A DNA stretch of 64,000 nucleotides from Flavobacteriales bacterium (GTDB taxonomy: Bacteria > Bacteroidota > Bacteroidia > Flavobacteriales_D > Crocinitomicaceae). The position numbers and the translations under genes were made by a program. Shown piece by piece: positions 29,941 through 38,556 of this stretch. Where the stretch lies: the NCBI GenBank assembly GCA_022361195.1, contig JAKSBJ010000178.1, positions 24,919 to 88,918 of the forward strand, in the 5' to 3' direction. The notes under the pieces are model-generated. The model was given only the letters and a program-made list of their open reading frames with translations, was not told the origin of the DNA and searched no databases. The number at the start of each line of letters is the position of its first letter. Positions within the stretch are counted from its first letter, which is position 1.

Positions 29941-30345
29941 TTAGTTGTCGAGGATCGATTTGATATCTGGACGGAAATAAAGTTCGGATTTCATAACTTT
30001 TCCATCTTCCCGGTAAATAGGCTTTCCATCCGCATCTAGCTTACTCATATTAGATCGTTGAATTTCTTCAAAAACTTCGGCAATTTTATGCTGTAAACCG
30101 TGTTTTAAAATCGTTCCGCATAAAATGTATAATTGATCACCCAAAGCATCGGCAACCTCTACTAAATCTCCTTCCTTAGCGGCTTCCAGATACTCTTCAT
30201 TTTCTTCTCGCATCAAATTGTAACGTAATTGAATCTGCTCCTGCGAAATTTCCACTGTAGGATTGTAGTTATTTTCAATTCCAAAAGAGGTGTGGAATTT
30301 TTCTACCTTTTCAATTACTTCCTTTAAAGTCATCTGATTTGCCAT
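29941..30345 (-). CDS. MazG-like nucleoside triphosphate pyrophosphohydrolase
   Basis: 134 residues of the all-alpha NTP pyrophosphatase (MazG/PRA-PH/DR2231) superfamily. The metal-binding acidic residues appear in LMREENEEYLEA (E-E-x-x-E) and DLVEVADALGDQLYI (E-x-x-D and D), with EIQRSNMSKL and the C-terminal REDGKVMKS typical of the group that cleaves non-canonical or phosphoribosyl nucleotides. It probably sanitises the nucleotide pool. It is divergent from the SpoIIE sensor gene with 53 bases between. Confidence 0.83.
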   Translation of the reverse strand: MANQMTLKEVIEKVEKFHTSFGIENNYNPTVEISQEQIQLRYNLMREENEEYLEAAKEGDLVEVADALGDQLYILCGTILKHGLQHKIAEVFEEIQRSNMSKLDADGKPIYREDGKVMKSELYFRPDIKSILDN

Positions 30346-30352
30346 TTTTATC

Positions 30353-30360
30353 TATTTTTG
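30353..30360 (+). promoter_or_regulatory. Candidate -7 element for the SpoIIE sensor gene
   Basis: TATTTTTG fits TAnnTTTG, 39 bases before the start codon in a 53-base divergent gap. No standard -33 element is seen. Confidence 0.35.
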
Positions 30361-30398
30361 GGTAAAGATAGATCAACGCAGTCTAAGTCCCCAATTCA

Positions 30399-33300
30399 AT
30401 GAGACTCCTTTTACTAACATTTTTTGCCCTTTGTCCACTTTTTGGTGGGGCTCAGGAGTTTTATCCACCCATAGTCAATTATTCAACACATGACTATGGT
30501 AAAGATAGAAATCCCGAGGCCTTTCAAATAGTACAGGATAAACGGGGAGTTATTTATTTCTCTACCGGAAGTGGAATTGTTGAATATGATGGGACCAAAT
30601 GGCAATTCATAAAAATAGGACAAGGTTCTTTTGTGCGCTCATTGGCAGTTGATGAAAGAGGAGTTGTTCATGCTGGAACCTATAATGATTTTGGGTATTT
30701 GGCACCTGACAAATGGGGGGAGTTAAAATTCAATTCCTTAAAAGAACGATTGTCAGAAGAAGATCAGTTTTTCAGTGATATCTGGAATATTTATGCGAAT
30801 GAAACTTCAGTTTATTTTCAAGCTCAGGAATCCTTTTTTGAATATGATATATCTGAAGATAAGCTTTGGACTATTTATCCCGAAAACAGTTACCATACAA
30901 GTTTTATGGTAGACGGAACGCTCTACCTAAGAGAACGAAATGTAGGGATTGTGAAATATGTGAATGACGATTTGGTGAAATTGGAGGGAACAGAGGAGTT
31001 TGAGATTTACGGTTGTTTCGGAATTCACCATTTGGAGGATGACTCATTGCTCATTATTTCACAGGAAATAGGACTTTTTAAATGGAAAGATGGGCAAATG
31101 CGATCGCTTCCCGAACTCAATGATGAACCTCTTTCCGAACTGGGGATTTTTGGATCTAAAGCCTTGGGAGATGGACGTTTTGCTTTAAATACCTTTGCCG
31201 AAGGGGTGATTATTATTGATGAAAAGGGAAAAATAGTTACCAAAATTGATCGCACCAAAGGAGCACGCTCTAATCACGTTCAGGGAATGTTCATGGATAG
31301 GGATTTGAATTTGTGGTTGGCTTTGGGAAATGGAGTCTCAAAGGTAAATTACCATTCTCCACTTTCTTATTTCAACGAAAAGATGGGAGTAGAGGGGGAT
31401 GTACAAGCCATTATCCGTTTTAAAGGGATGTTATATGTGGGAACTTCTTATGGTTTGTTTGTTCAAGTATTAGAAGATCCTAACTCTAAAGTATTCCGAA
31501 ATACGAATGCTGTTAAAGGACAGGTTTGGGACTTTAAGGTAGTTGATGATGTCCTGTATGTTGCTACCTGGGGAGGAGTTTACCGCTCGTCTGATGGGCA
31601 GAAATTTACCAAATTAACGGACCGAAATGCGAATGTTATTGCATATATGCCCGATCAAAAACACTTCGTAGTAGGAGGTTCAGAAGGGATTTTTATTTAT
31701 GGACACGATTTCTTTGAGGCTTGGGCTTATCCAAACAATTTCTCAACTTTTTTAGGGGCTGAGTTAGATCCCAATTATGAAAACACCTTGTGGATGGGAA
31801 CATCCAATTCAGGAATTATGCGGATGCAATGGACAGGTGAGGAGTACCTTTTTGATCAATACGGTTTCATGGACGGAATGATTGATGATGAATTAGGAAA
31901 ACCCATTATATACAATGACTCAGTGATTTTTGGCTCAACGCAAGGACTCATGACCTTTATTCATGAAAGTGAGATTGTAAAAGAGTTGCCTGATAGTTTA
32001 AAGAATGATCCTGAATTTAATCGTGGAATTTTCCAAACACAACCATTGTATGATTCGATCTTTACAACCTACATGCTTTTAATTGAGGATGATGCCAACA
32101 GAACCTGGTATTGTTCCGATTTTAAAGTGGGGTATTACAATAAGAAAACTAAAGAATATGTGAATCAACCCTTTTATGGGCTAGATTATGGTCGTATCAA
32201 TGAGTTTTATTTAGAAGATGATGGAGTACTTTGGATTGGTTCGGCAGATGGATTGATTCGTTATAAACAAAATGACTATAAACGTTACGATTCTGATTTT
32301 TATACACTCATCCGAAAATTCCAGGCAGGAAGAGATTCTGTAGTTTTTAATGGGGCTTGGATGGATGCAAAAGGAAATCCAATTATTTCTCAACCAGAAA
32401 CGGAGGAGATCATGATTGATTATGTGAACAATGATGCTCATTTTTGGTTCTCGGCACCTTATTTTGAAGACGGACACAAGTTACTTTATTCACACATACT
32501 TGAAGGTGTGGATGATGATCATGAATGGACACAATGGTCTAACAAAACAGAGGTAAGCTTTACCAACCTTATGGAAGGTGATTATGTTTTTAGAGTAAGA
32601 GCTAAAAATATTTATGAAGAGATTAGTGAAGAGGCAGTTTATCGATTTACCATTTTGCCTCCTTGGTATCGTACCAGTTGGGCGTATATGTTATATGCCG
32701 TTTGCTTTTTATTGATATTGTTTATAGGAGTTAGAATCAGTTCAATCCGCTTAAAAGCAAAGAATGCCTGGTTAGAGGGAGTTGTGGAAAAACGAACCAA
32801 GGAAATCATCCAAAAAAACATTGTATTACAGCACCAAAAACAGGAAATTGAGGATAGTATTAACTATGCACAAAGAATTCAAAATGCCATTCTTCCTTTA
32901 GAAACGGAGATGAAGAAATGGATTCCAAAGTCATTTGTATTATTTCGTCCAAAGGACATTGTATCGGGAGATTTTTATTGGTTTTTGGAAAAGAACCGCA
33001 AATTGGTTTTTGTTTGTGCCGATTGTACAGGGCATGGTGTCCCGGGAGCATTCATGAGTATGATTGGTTCAGATCGATTAAATATTATTGTCTCTGAACG
33101 TAAAATTACTTCTCCAGGTAAAATTTTGTCCGAATTGAATGTGGCGATTAAAACATCTTTGAAACAGGATGGAGAAGTTGGTTCATCAAGAGACGGAATG
33201 GATGCTGCGATTTGTACCATTGATTTGGATACGAATATGCTGTATTACGCCGGTGCAAATAGGCCGTTGTGGATTATTGAAGATGGAGAGATTCAGGAGA

Positions 33301-33596
33301 TAAAAGCAACAAAGGTTGCGGTAGCAGGATTTACTTCAGACGATCAGGTGTATGAGGAGCATGCAATTCCGCTTTCCGAAGGTTTGAAGTTTTATATGAC
33401 CTCTGATGGTTATGCGGATCAGTTTGGTGGAGCTCGCGAGAAAAAATATAAGGTGAAGGCTATGAAAGAATTTATCCTGGCTAACTGCGGTGTTCCATTC
33501 GATCAGCAAAGGGATAAATTAGAACAAGAGATTGTAGAGTGGATGGGAGATATCGAGCAAATTGATGATATTTGTGTTGTTGGTTTTGAGCCTTAA
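30399..33596 (+). CDS. Periplasmic beta-propeller sensor with SpoIIE-type PP2C phosphatase output
   Basis: 1065 residues: signal peptide (LLLLTFFALCPLFGGAQ), then about 700 residues of propeller repeats and a Y_Y_Y-type Ig-like domain ending YRFTILPPWYRTSW, a membrane helix (about 757-780), a coiled coil (about 782-830) and a C-terminal PP2C/SpoIIE domain. Metal residues are seen in ADCTGHGVPGAFMS (about 873-886), DGMDAAIC (about 932), SDGYADQFGG (about 1002) and IDDICVVG. The N-terminal half looks like that of hybrid two-component sensors, but a Ser/Thr phosphatase replaces the histidine kinase. It is a SiaA-like candidate to dephosphorylate the SiaC-like protein at 3503. Confidence 0.9.
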   Translation: MRLLLLTFFALCPLFGGAQEFYPPIVNYSTHDYGKDRNPEAFQIVQDKRGVIYFSTGSGIVEYDGTKWQFIKIGQGSFVRSLAVDERGVVHAGTYNDFGYLAPDKWGELKFNSLKERLSEEDQFFSDIWNIYANETSVYFQAQESFFEYDISEDKLWTIYPENSYHTSFMVDGTLYLRERNVGIVKYVNDDLVKLEGTEEFEIYGCFGIHHLEDDSLLIISQEIGLFKWKDGQMRSLPELNDEPLSELGIFGSKALGDGRFALNTFAEGVIIIDEKGKIVTKIDRTKGARSNHVQGMFMDRDLNLWLALGNGVSKVNYHSPLSYFNEKMGVEGDVQAIIRFKGMLYVGTSYGLFVQVLEDPNSKVFRNTNAVKGQVWDFKVVDDVLYVATWGGVYRSSDGQKFTKLTDRNANVIAYMPDQKHFVVGGSEGIFIYGHDFFEAWAYPNNFSTFLGAELDPNYENTLWMGTSNSGIMRMQWTGEEYLFDQYGFMDGMIDDELGKPIIYNDSVIFGSTQGLMTFIHESEIVKELPDSLKNDPEFNRGIFQTQPLYDSIFTTYMLLIEDDANRTWYCSDFKVGYYNKKTKEYVNQPFYGLDYGRINEFYLEDDGVLWIGSADGLIRYKQNDYKRYDSDFYTLIRKFQAGRDSVVFNGAWMDAKGNPIISQPETEEIMIDYVNNDAHFWFSAPYFEDGHKLLYSHILEGVDDDHEWTQWSNKTEVSFTNLMEGDYVFRVRAKNIYEEISEEAVYRFTILPPWYRTSWAYMLYAVCFLLILFIGVRISSIRLKAKNAWLEGVVEKRTKEIIQKNIVLQHQKQEIEDSINYAQRIQNAILPLETEMKKWIPKSFVLFRPKDIVSGDFYWFLEKNRKLVFVCADCTGHGVPGAFMSMIGSDRLNIIVSERKITSPGKILSELNVAIKTSLKQDGEVGSSRDGMDAAICTIDLDTNMLYYAGANRPLWIIEDGEIQEIKATKVAVAGFTSDDQVYEEHAIPLSEGLKFYMTSDGYADQFGGAREKKYKVKAMKEFILANCGVPFDQQRDKLEQEIVEWMGDIEQIDDICVVGFEP

Positions 33597-33710
33597 ACTA
33601 AAGAGGTAAAAAGGGATAAGATTTATTTAAAGAAGTTTTAAATCATCTGAAATGATCTTTCCACAATTTTTTTTTGAGAAAATCATAGATATAAATTAAA
33701 CTTTTATTCG

Positions 33711-33762
33711 TAATATTGCACCCGCATTTACAGCTGTGTGCTTAAAATCAGCTGATTTTTTG
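33711..33762 (+). promoter_or_regulatory. Candidate rplS promoter and leader with a palindrome
   Basis: TAATATTG (33711-33718) matches TAnnTTTG in seven of eight positions. After it, GCAC...GTGC can pair, and a perfect palindrome AAAATCAGCTGATTTT sits at 33744-33759, 25 bases before the rplS start. CAGCTG occurs twice, 18 bases apart. A ribosomal-protein leader that controls L19 synthesis is possible; the structure was not folded by computation. Confidence 0.4.
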
Positions 33763-33784
33763 AGAAGAAGAAAAGAATTTTGAC

Positions 33785-34138
33785 ATGAGTAATTTAATCA
33801 ACGAACTGCAAAAAGAACTTACGCCAGAGGTTAATCTTCCTGACTTTAAAGCAGGTTCCACTATTACAGTTCACTATAAGATTAAGGAGGGAAATAAAGA
33901 AAGAGTTCAGCAATTCCAAGGAGTTGTTATTCAACGAAAAGGTTCCGGAGCTACTGAGACATTCACAGTAAGAAAAATGTCTGGAAACATTGGAGTTGAA
34001 AGAATTTTCCCTATTTCATCACCTTTTATTGATAAGATTGACATCAATAAAGTTGGTGCTGTAAGAAGAGCTAGAATTTACTACTTCAGAGAGAGAAGAG
34101 GTAAATCTGCAAGAATTAGAGAAAAAAGACAGGCTTAA
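33785..34138 (+). CDS. rplS: 50S ribosomal protein L19
   Basis: 117 residues, normal L19 length. Family motifs are visible: FKAGSTITVHYKIKEGNKERVQ, QQFQGVVIQRKG, TFTVRKMSGNIGVERIFP and the ending VRRARIYYFRERRGKSARIREK. L19 sits at the 30S-50S interface of the ribosome. It is preceded by a candidate leader and followed by a strong terminator, and has no trmD/rimM neighbours as in many other phyla. Confidence 0.97.
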   Translation: MSNLINELQKELTPEVNLPDFKAGSTITVHYKIKEGNKERVQQFQGVVIQRKGSGATETFTVRKMSGNIGVERIFPISSPFIDKIDINKVGAVRRARIYYFRERRGKSARIREKRQA

Positions 34139-34163
34139 TAAAAGTTCTGTAAAAGATATCGAG

Positions 34164-34194
34164 AACCGTTCTTTTTTAAGAGCGGTTTTTTTAT
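34164..34194 (+). terminator. Rho-independent terminator after rplS
   Basis: AACCGTTCTT pairs with AAGAGCGGTT (one G-U) across a short T loop, and a run of T follows. It lies 26 bases after the stop. Confidence 0.9.
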
Positions 34195-34319
34195 TGTCCA
34201 AACTTTGTCGCTGGTTTTAGGTCGACTTAATTGAGCTTACCATTGTCCTTTTTTGAAAAAATAGGGTAGAGGAACATTCTATTGTTCGTTCAAAAAAGAT
34301 GAGAAATGAATTGTGAAAT

Positions 34320-35813
34320 TTACAGACGCTGAAGTGGTGTCTTCACTCCATCAACCAAACTGTAACAAGCCAATTTATCTTTAAAAACAGATGATTTAAA
34401 GATAGATCGATTCATGAGCATTCTAACACACTCTTGAACCCCTTCAACAATGGAAGGATGCGGATGAATCAACTCGGCCAATTCTTTAATTCCTTTGTCC
34501 ATCTTTATTAGTAATGCTACAGCCTCTATAGCTGAAGAAGCATGTTCACCTACAGCACGCATTCCCAAAATTTTCATTTCATCATCATTGGTCACAATGA
34601 TTTTGAAGAAACCTTGCGTTTTACGCATCGCAATAGCACGTGCCATTACTGAATAGTCTAGTTTAACAACTTTACAAGGTATATTTTGTTCAATGCATTG
34701 CTTTTCGTTCATTCCAACCGCTGCTACCTCTGGCTCAAGGAACATGATAGTACAAACATTATCGTATGAAATACGTTGTGTTTTTCCACCAAAAATACGC
34801 TCAACTGCATGACGGGCCTCAATTTCCCCCATATTTACTAGAGCAATTCGTCCTGAGACATCACCTACAGCAAAAATGTTTGGAATATTAGTTTGCGTAT
34901 CGTCATCACCAATATTTCTTCCGTTAGCTCCGGTTTTAATTCCCAGCTCTTCCATTCCAATACCTTCTTTATTGGCTGTACGTCCAACAGATAAAAGGGC
35001 TTTCTCTACTCGAATGACTTCTCGTTTACCGTCTGTTTCAATCTCATATTCCACCTCGCCATCAACAACCTCCATTCGCAGTAAAGAAGCACTTTGGTGA
35101 ATAGTAACGCCTCTTTTTTCAAGGTTTTGAGAAACAGTACGTGAAATATCATCATCCTCAAAAGGCAAAATATGATCGGCCCGATCAATAAGGTACACTT
35201 TGGTTTTTCCAAAGTTGGAGAATATAGTTGCGTATTCACAACCGATAACCCCTGCTCCTACAATTACCAGACTTTTTGGATAATCTTCAATTAAATCAAT
35301 TCCATCACTGGTTAAAATAATCTCTTCATCTACCGGAATGTTGGGTAATTTTCGAGGACTACTACCTGTAGCAATAATGATATAATCTGTCTTAATGGTG
35401 ACATCTTCGTGATCTGCTTTAGAAATGTGGATGGTATTTTTATCCAACATTTTCCCAAATCCACGATGATAAGTAAACAAGTCGGCTCGTTGCGTTTTTA
35501 ACAACTTAATATGACAAGAAAACTGGAATTTTCGCTCAAAAACAGCTTCATCCAGTGTTTTTCGAACTTCCTCCCAGGAAAGTTCAAACTTATCTCTACC
35601 AATGGAGACAATGGTTTCATTTACATTCTTAACCCTCTGAGAAAGTTCCCAAAGTGTTTTTGAACTAAGAGCCCCGTGATAAACACCTGCACCACCAACT
35701 TTTGATTTTTCAACCAGGCATACCCGTTTTCCAAAATCAATTGCCCGCATGGCAGCAGCATAACCTGCTGGGCCTCCTCCTAAAACGACAAGATCATAAT
35801 GTTTGCTTGACAT
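34320..35813 (-). CDS. Soluble transhydrogenase/dihydrolipoamide-dehydrogenase-like flavoprotein lacking redox cysteines
   Basis: 497 residues. FAD motif GGGPAGYAAAMRA is at 12-24, the NAD(P) motif GAGVIGCEYA near 206, the second FAD motif NIFAVGDVSGR near 318, and a C-terminal dimer domain with IHPHPSIVEGVQE near 455. At the active-site segment, where dihydrolipoamide dehydrogenases read GGTCxNxGCxPSK and SthA reads GGGCTHxGTIPSK, this protein reads GGAGVYHGALSSK (about 40-52): no cysteine is present. It is therefore not a disulfide reductase; a SthA-like NADH/NADPH transhydrogenase or an unassigned flavoenzyme is more likely. It is divergent from the YkgJ-type gene. Confidence 0.8.
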   Translation of the reverse strand: MSSKHYDLVVLGGGPAGYAAAMRAIDFGKRVCLVEKSKVGGAGVYHGALSSKTLWELSQRVKNVNETIVSIGRDKFELSWEEVRKTLDEAVFERKFQFSCHIKLLKTQRADLFTYHRGFGKMLDKNTIHISKADHEDVTIKTDYIIIATGSSPRKLPNIPVDEEIILTSDGIDLIEDYPKSLVIVGAGVIGCEYATIFSNFGKTKVYLIDRADHILPFEDDDISRTVSQNLEKRGVTIHQSASLLRMEVVDGEVEYEIETDGKREVIRVEKALLSVGRTANKEGIGMEELGIKTGANGRNIGDDDTQTNIPNIFAVGDVSGRIALVNMGEIEARHAVERIFGGKTQRISYDNVCTIMFLEPEVAAVGMNEKQCIEQNIPCKVVKLDYSVMARAIAMRKTQGFFKIIVTNDDEMKILGMRAVGEHASSAIEAVALLIKMDKGIKELAELIHPHPSIVEGVQECVRMLMNRSIFKSSVFKDKLACYSLVDGVKTPLQRL

Positions 35814-35887
35814 TGCTTACTAAAATCTAAGAGTTGAATATAGTAATTTTTAGAAATAATGAACTTAATATTGATTAATTTGCGGCA

Positions 35888-36373
35888 GTGAACAAGGAAC
35901 TGGTAAAACTACTGGATAAAAGTAAAGGGCAAAGAAGCATTAACCGTCAAAAGGTTACGATGCTTAAAAAGGAACCCAGAAAAAAAATAGATGAATTTTT
36001 TCATGAACAGCATGAGGAGGTTTTTCAGGAAATTGATTGTTTGGAGTGTGCGAACTGCTGTAAAACAACCAGTCCGATCTTTAAAGATTCTGACATTCGA
36101 CGAATTTCTTCACTCTTTAAACAAAAGGAGGCAGACTTTATTGCTGCTTATTTGCGGATAGACGAAGATGGAGATTATGTACTGCAAGAATCTCCATGTC
36201 CTTTTTTATTAGACGATAATAAATGCTTTATATACAAAGAAAGGCCACAGGCTTGTCGTGAATACCCACACACCAATCGTAAAAACATGCGTCAAATTCT
36301 AAATTTGACGTTAAAAAACTCAGAGATTTGTCCAGCGGTTGCTAAAATATTTCTCAATTTAAAACGTTTGTAA
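35888..36373 (+). CDS. YkgJ-family cysteine-cluster protein
   Basis: 161 residues. The conserved cysteines CLECANCC (about 48-55), CPFLLDDNKCFIYKERPQACREYPH (excerpt CPFLLDDNKC and RPQACREYPH) and ICPAVAK match the YkgJ/CxxCxxCC zinc- or iron-chelating family. The start is GTG 35888; an alternative ATG at 35960 would shorten the basic N-terminal tail, but relatives usually have a tail of about this length. The role is not established; it may handle metal or assist Fe-S proteins. Confidence 0.82.
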   Translation: MNKELVKLLDKSKGQRSINRQKVTMLKKEPRKKIDEFFHEQHEEVFQEIDCLECANCCKTTSPIFKDSDIRRISSLFKQKEADFIAAYLRIDEDGDYVLQESPCPFLLDDNKCFIYKERPQACREYPHTNRKNMRQILNLTLKNSEICPAVAKIFLNLKRL

Positions 36374-36497
36374 TACAGACTCTCCAACATTTTTCCTCAC
36401 AGAAATTAAACCTAATTCGATTTTTGTCGTATAAATAAGGTGTTTTATCAATTATTTTTTATCTTTCGGAGGTAAAAGTCAGAAGACCAGGATAATA

Positions 36498-37085
36498 ATG
36501 TTGCAAGGAAATACGGTTGTAGATAAGTGTAATGCTCGTTTCCAGGAGATTTTCGGTGATTATAATATCAATGCGGATGGGAAAATTTTGGTCTCTCATT
36601 TCGGAGAATTTTCACAGGATCTTGTAAACTCTCTGACGACCAGTATCGAAGACATGATGCTGGAATCTAGCGATAAAAAAGGAGTGGTTAAAAGAATGTT
36701 TAGTATTCTTGTCGAAGGACTCCAAAACATTCGAATTCATGGTGAACGTGACGAGGATGGAAATCAAATCTCTTTTTTAATTGTTCTTCAAACGGAGGAC
36801 TTCTATAAAGTTACCTTTGGAAATTTGATTAAAGCTGATGCTATTGAAGGTATCCTTGGTCGTATTGATAAACTAAATATGATGGATACCGGAGAGGTGA
36901 AAGAATTGTACATGGACACTCTTTCAAATGGTATCATGTCTAATAAAGGTGGTGCTGGACTGGGATTCATTACCATGTCACTTAAGTCTAAAAATCACAT
37001 TGAATATATCAGTGAAGAAGTATCAGAAGACCTGGTATTCTTTTCGCAGGTTGTAGTTTTAGATCGTATTAAAAAAGAGGCCTAA
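36498..37085 (+). CDS. SiaB-family protein kinase
   Basis: 195 residues matching the SiaB/DUF6272 family: GKILVSHFGEFSQDLVNSL, then a GHKL-like N-box FSILVEGLQNIRIHG, then DTLSNGIMSNKGGAGLGFITMSLKSK with the glycine-rich ATP lid, and a strand-rich end. In Pseudomonas SiaB phosphorylates SiaC; SiaA (SpoIIE-type) reverses it. Here the SiaC-like protein (3503) and the SpoIIE sensor (30399) are in the same window but not adjacent. TTTCGGAGGTAAAAG upstream includes a strong GGAGG. It converges with bshA. Confidence 0.85.
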   Translation: MLQGNTVVDKCNARFQEIFGDYNINADGKILVSHFGEFSQDLVNSLTTSIEDMMLESSDKKGVVKRMFSILVEGLQNIRIHGERDEDGNQISFLIVLQTEDFYKVTFGNLIKADAIEGILGRIDKLNMMDTGEVKELYMDTLSNGIMSNKGGAGLGFITMSLKSKNHIEYISEEVSEDLVFFSQVVVLDRIKKEA

Positions 37086-37097
37086 TTCAGGTTCTTT

Positions 37098-38234
37098 TTA
37101 TTTTTCCTTAATTAATCTTTCATAAATGGCTTCGTACTGAGGCAGAATATTATTTAAACTAAACTTTAAAGAGTGCTCATAAGCTTGTTCCTTGAATTGA
37201 GCTAAAGTTTCGTCAGAGGCTAAGATACTTAGTGCATTTTTAGCCATTTCTTCAACATTTCCTACTTTGCTTAAAAAACCAGAGTATCCATTTTTGTTTA
37301 CTTCAGGTAACCCACCTGCATCTGAAGAAATAACAGGAACACCAGAGGCTAAAGCCTCTAAAGCGGCTAAACCAAAACTTTCCGTCTCTGAAGGTAAAAT
37401 GAACAAATCACTGATGCAATGAATTTCAGAAGCCGACTGAACGTTACCTACCATTTCTACATCATCACAAACCTGAAACTCCTTACACATTTGTTCAATC
37501 TTAAAACGCTCAGGTCCGTCTCCCGCTAAAATCAATTTAGCTGGAATTTTATCTCGGATCAAACGAAAGATTTTAACAACATCCTCTACACGTTTAACTT
37601 TTCTAAAGTTGGAGATGTGACAAACAATCCGTTCTCCATTAGGAGCCAATTCTTTTCTTCGTGCCGTATCTTCACTAGATTCTTCACGATGATATAATGA
37701 ATGCTCTACGAAATTATGGATAACCTCAATTCCATTTTCAATGGCAAAGTGTTTATAGGTATCGTCTTTTAAACTTTGTGAAACCACCGTAACTGCATCT
37801 GATTCATTAATGCTAAATGTAATGACAGGTTCAAAAGCCGGATGTTTTCCTACTAGCGTAATGTCTGTTCCATGCAAAGTGGTGATGAAAGGAACATCGA
37901 TACCATGTGTTTTTAGAATTTGTTTTGCAAAATAGGCTGCAGAAGCATGTGGAATGGCGTAATGAACGTGTAAGACATCTAGCTCCTCATAACGTACTAC
38001 GTCTACTAATTTAGAGGTTAGAGCCAATTCATACGGTTGATAATCAAAGAGAGGGTAATGAAAAGGTCTTACTTCATGGTAACGAATGTTGGGATCAAAA
38101 TGATCCAGTCGTACCGGCTGATTATATGAAATAAAGTGAATTTCATGTCCTTTTTTCGCCAAAGCTTTCCCTAGCTCTGTTGCTACAATTCCGCTTCCAC
38201 CAAAAGTGGGGTATAAAACAATTCCTATTTTCAT
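37098..38234 (-). CDS. bshA: Bacillithiol synthesis glycosyltransferase BshA
   Basis: 378 residues from the ATG at 38232-38234 (MKIGIVLYPTFGGSG); two in-frame ATGs lie 6 and 9 bases earlier. It has the GT4 fold with the BshA-specific N-terminus PTFGGSGIVATELG, HVHYAIPHASAA, and TLHGTDITLVGKHP, and the GT4 EX7E block ESFGLAALEALASGVPV. BshA joins GlcNAc from UDP-GlcNAc to L-malate, the first step of bacillithiol synthesis, so this organism probably uses bacillithiol as its low-molecular-weight thiol. bshB and bshC are not in the window. Confidence 0.93.
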   Translation of the reverse strand: MKIGIVLYPTFGGSGIVATELGKALAKKGHEIHFISYNQPVRLDHFDPNIRYHEVRPFHYPLFDYQPYELALTSKLVDVVRYEELDVLHVHYAIPHASAAYFAKQILKTHGIDVPFITTLHGTDITLVGKHPAFEPVITFSINESDAVTVVSQSLKDDTYKHFAIENGIEVIHNFVEHSLYHREESSEDTARRKELAPNGERIVCHISNFRKVKRVEDVVKIFRLIRDKIPAKLILAGDGPERFKIEQMCKEFQVCDDVEMVGNVQSASEIHCISDLFILPSETESFGLAALEALASGVPVISSDAGGLPEVNKNGYSGFLSKVGNVEEMAKNALSILASDETLAQFKEQAYEHSLKFSLNNILPQYEAIYERLIKEK

Positions 38235-38243
38235 TTGCATCAC

Positions 38244-38556
38244 AAATTTAACATAGACGGATAGATAAATGTTCGATTACACGAATAGAATTATTAATTA
38301 TTATAATCCTATTCTTGATGTTTTAAAATTGATACCCCATTTTTCTACCATTTTTTGATGGTTTCAGTTTGACAGAAATGTAGCTGCTCAAAAAGGTGAT
38401 GGGTTAAGAATTTCAAGGAAAAGACCGGGATAAGTTTAAATTATCACAAAATGAACTTTTGAGGCTTTTTGTGGGGTAAAATAGTATTAGTATCGGTTAA
38501 TTTTTAAAAAAGGGATCTACTTTTTTCATCATAGTTTTGGTGTAAAACCATCCGAC
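38244..38556. other. Divergent intergenic region upstream of metalloprotease gene
   Basis: 313 AT-rich bases between bshA (leftward) and the M43 protease (rightward). TAGTTTTG at 38532-38539 fits TAnnTTTG, 18 bases before the protease start, suggesting a short leader. No gene or RNA structure is recognised. Confidence 0.4.
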
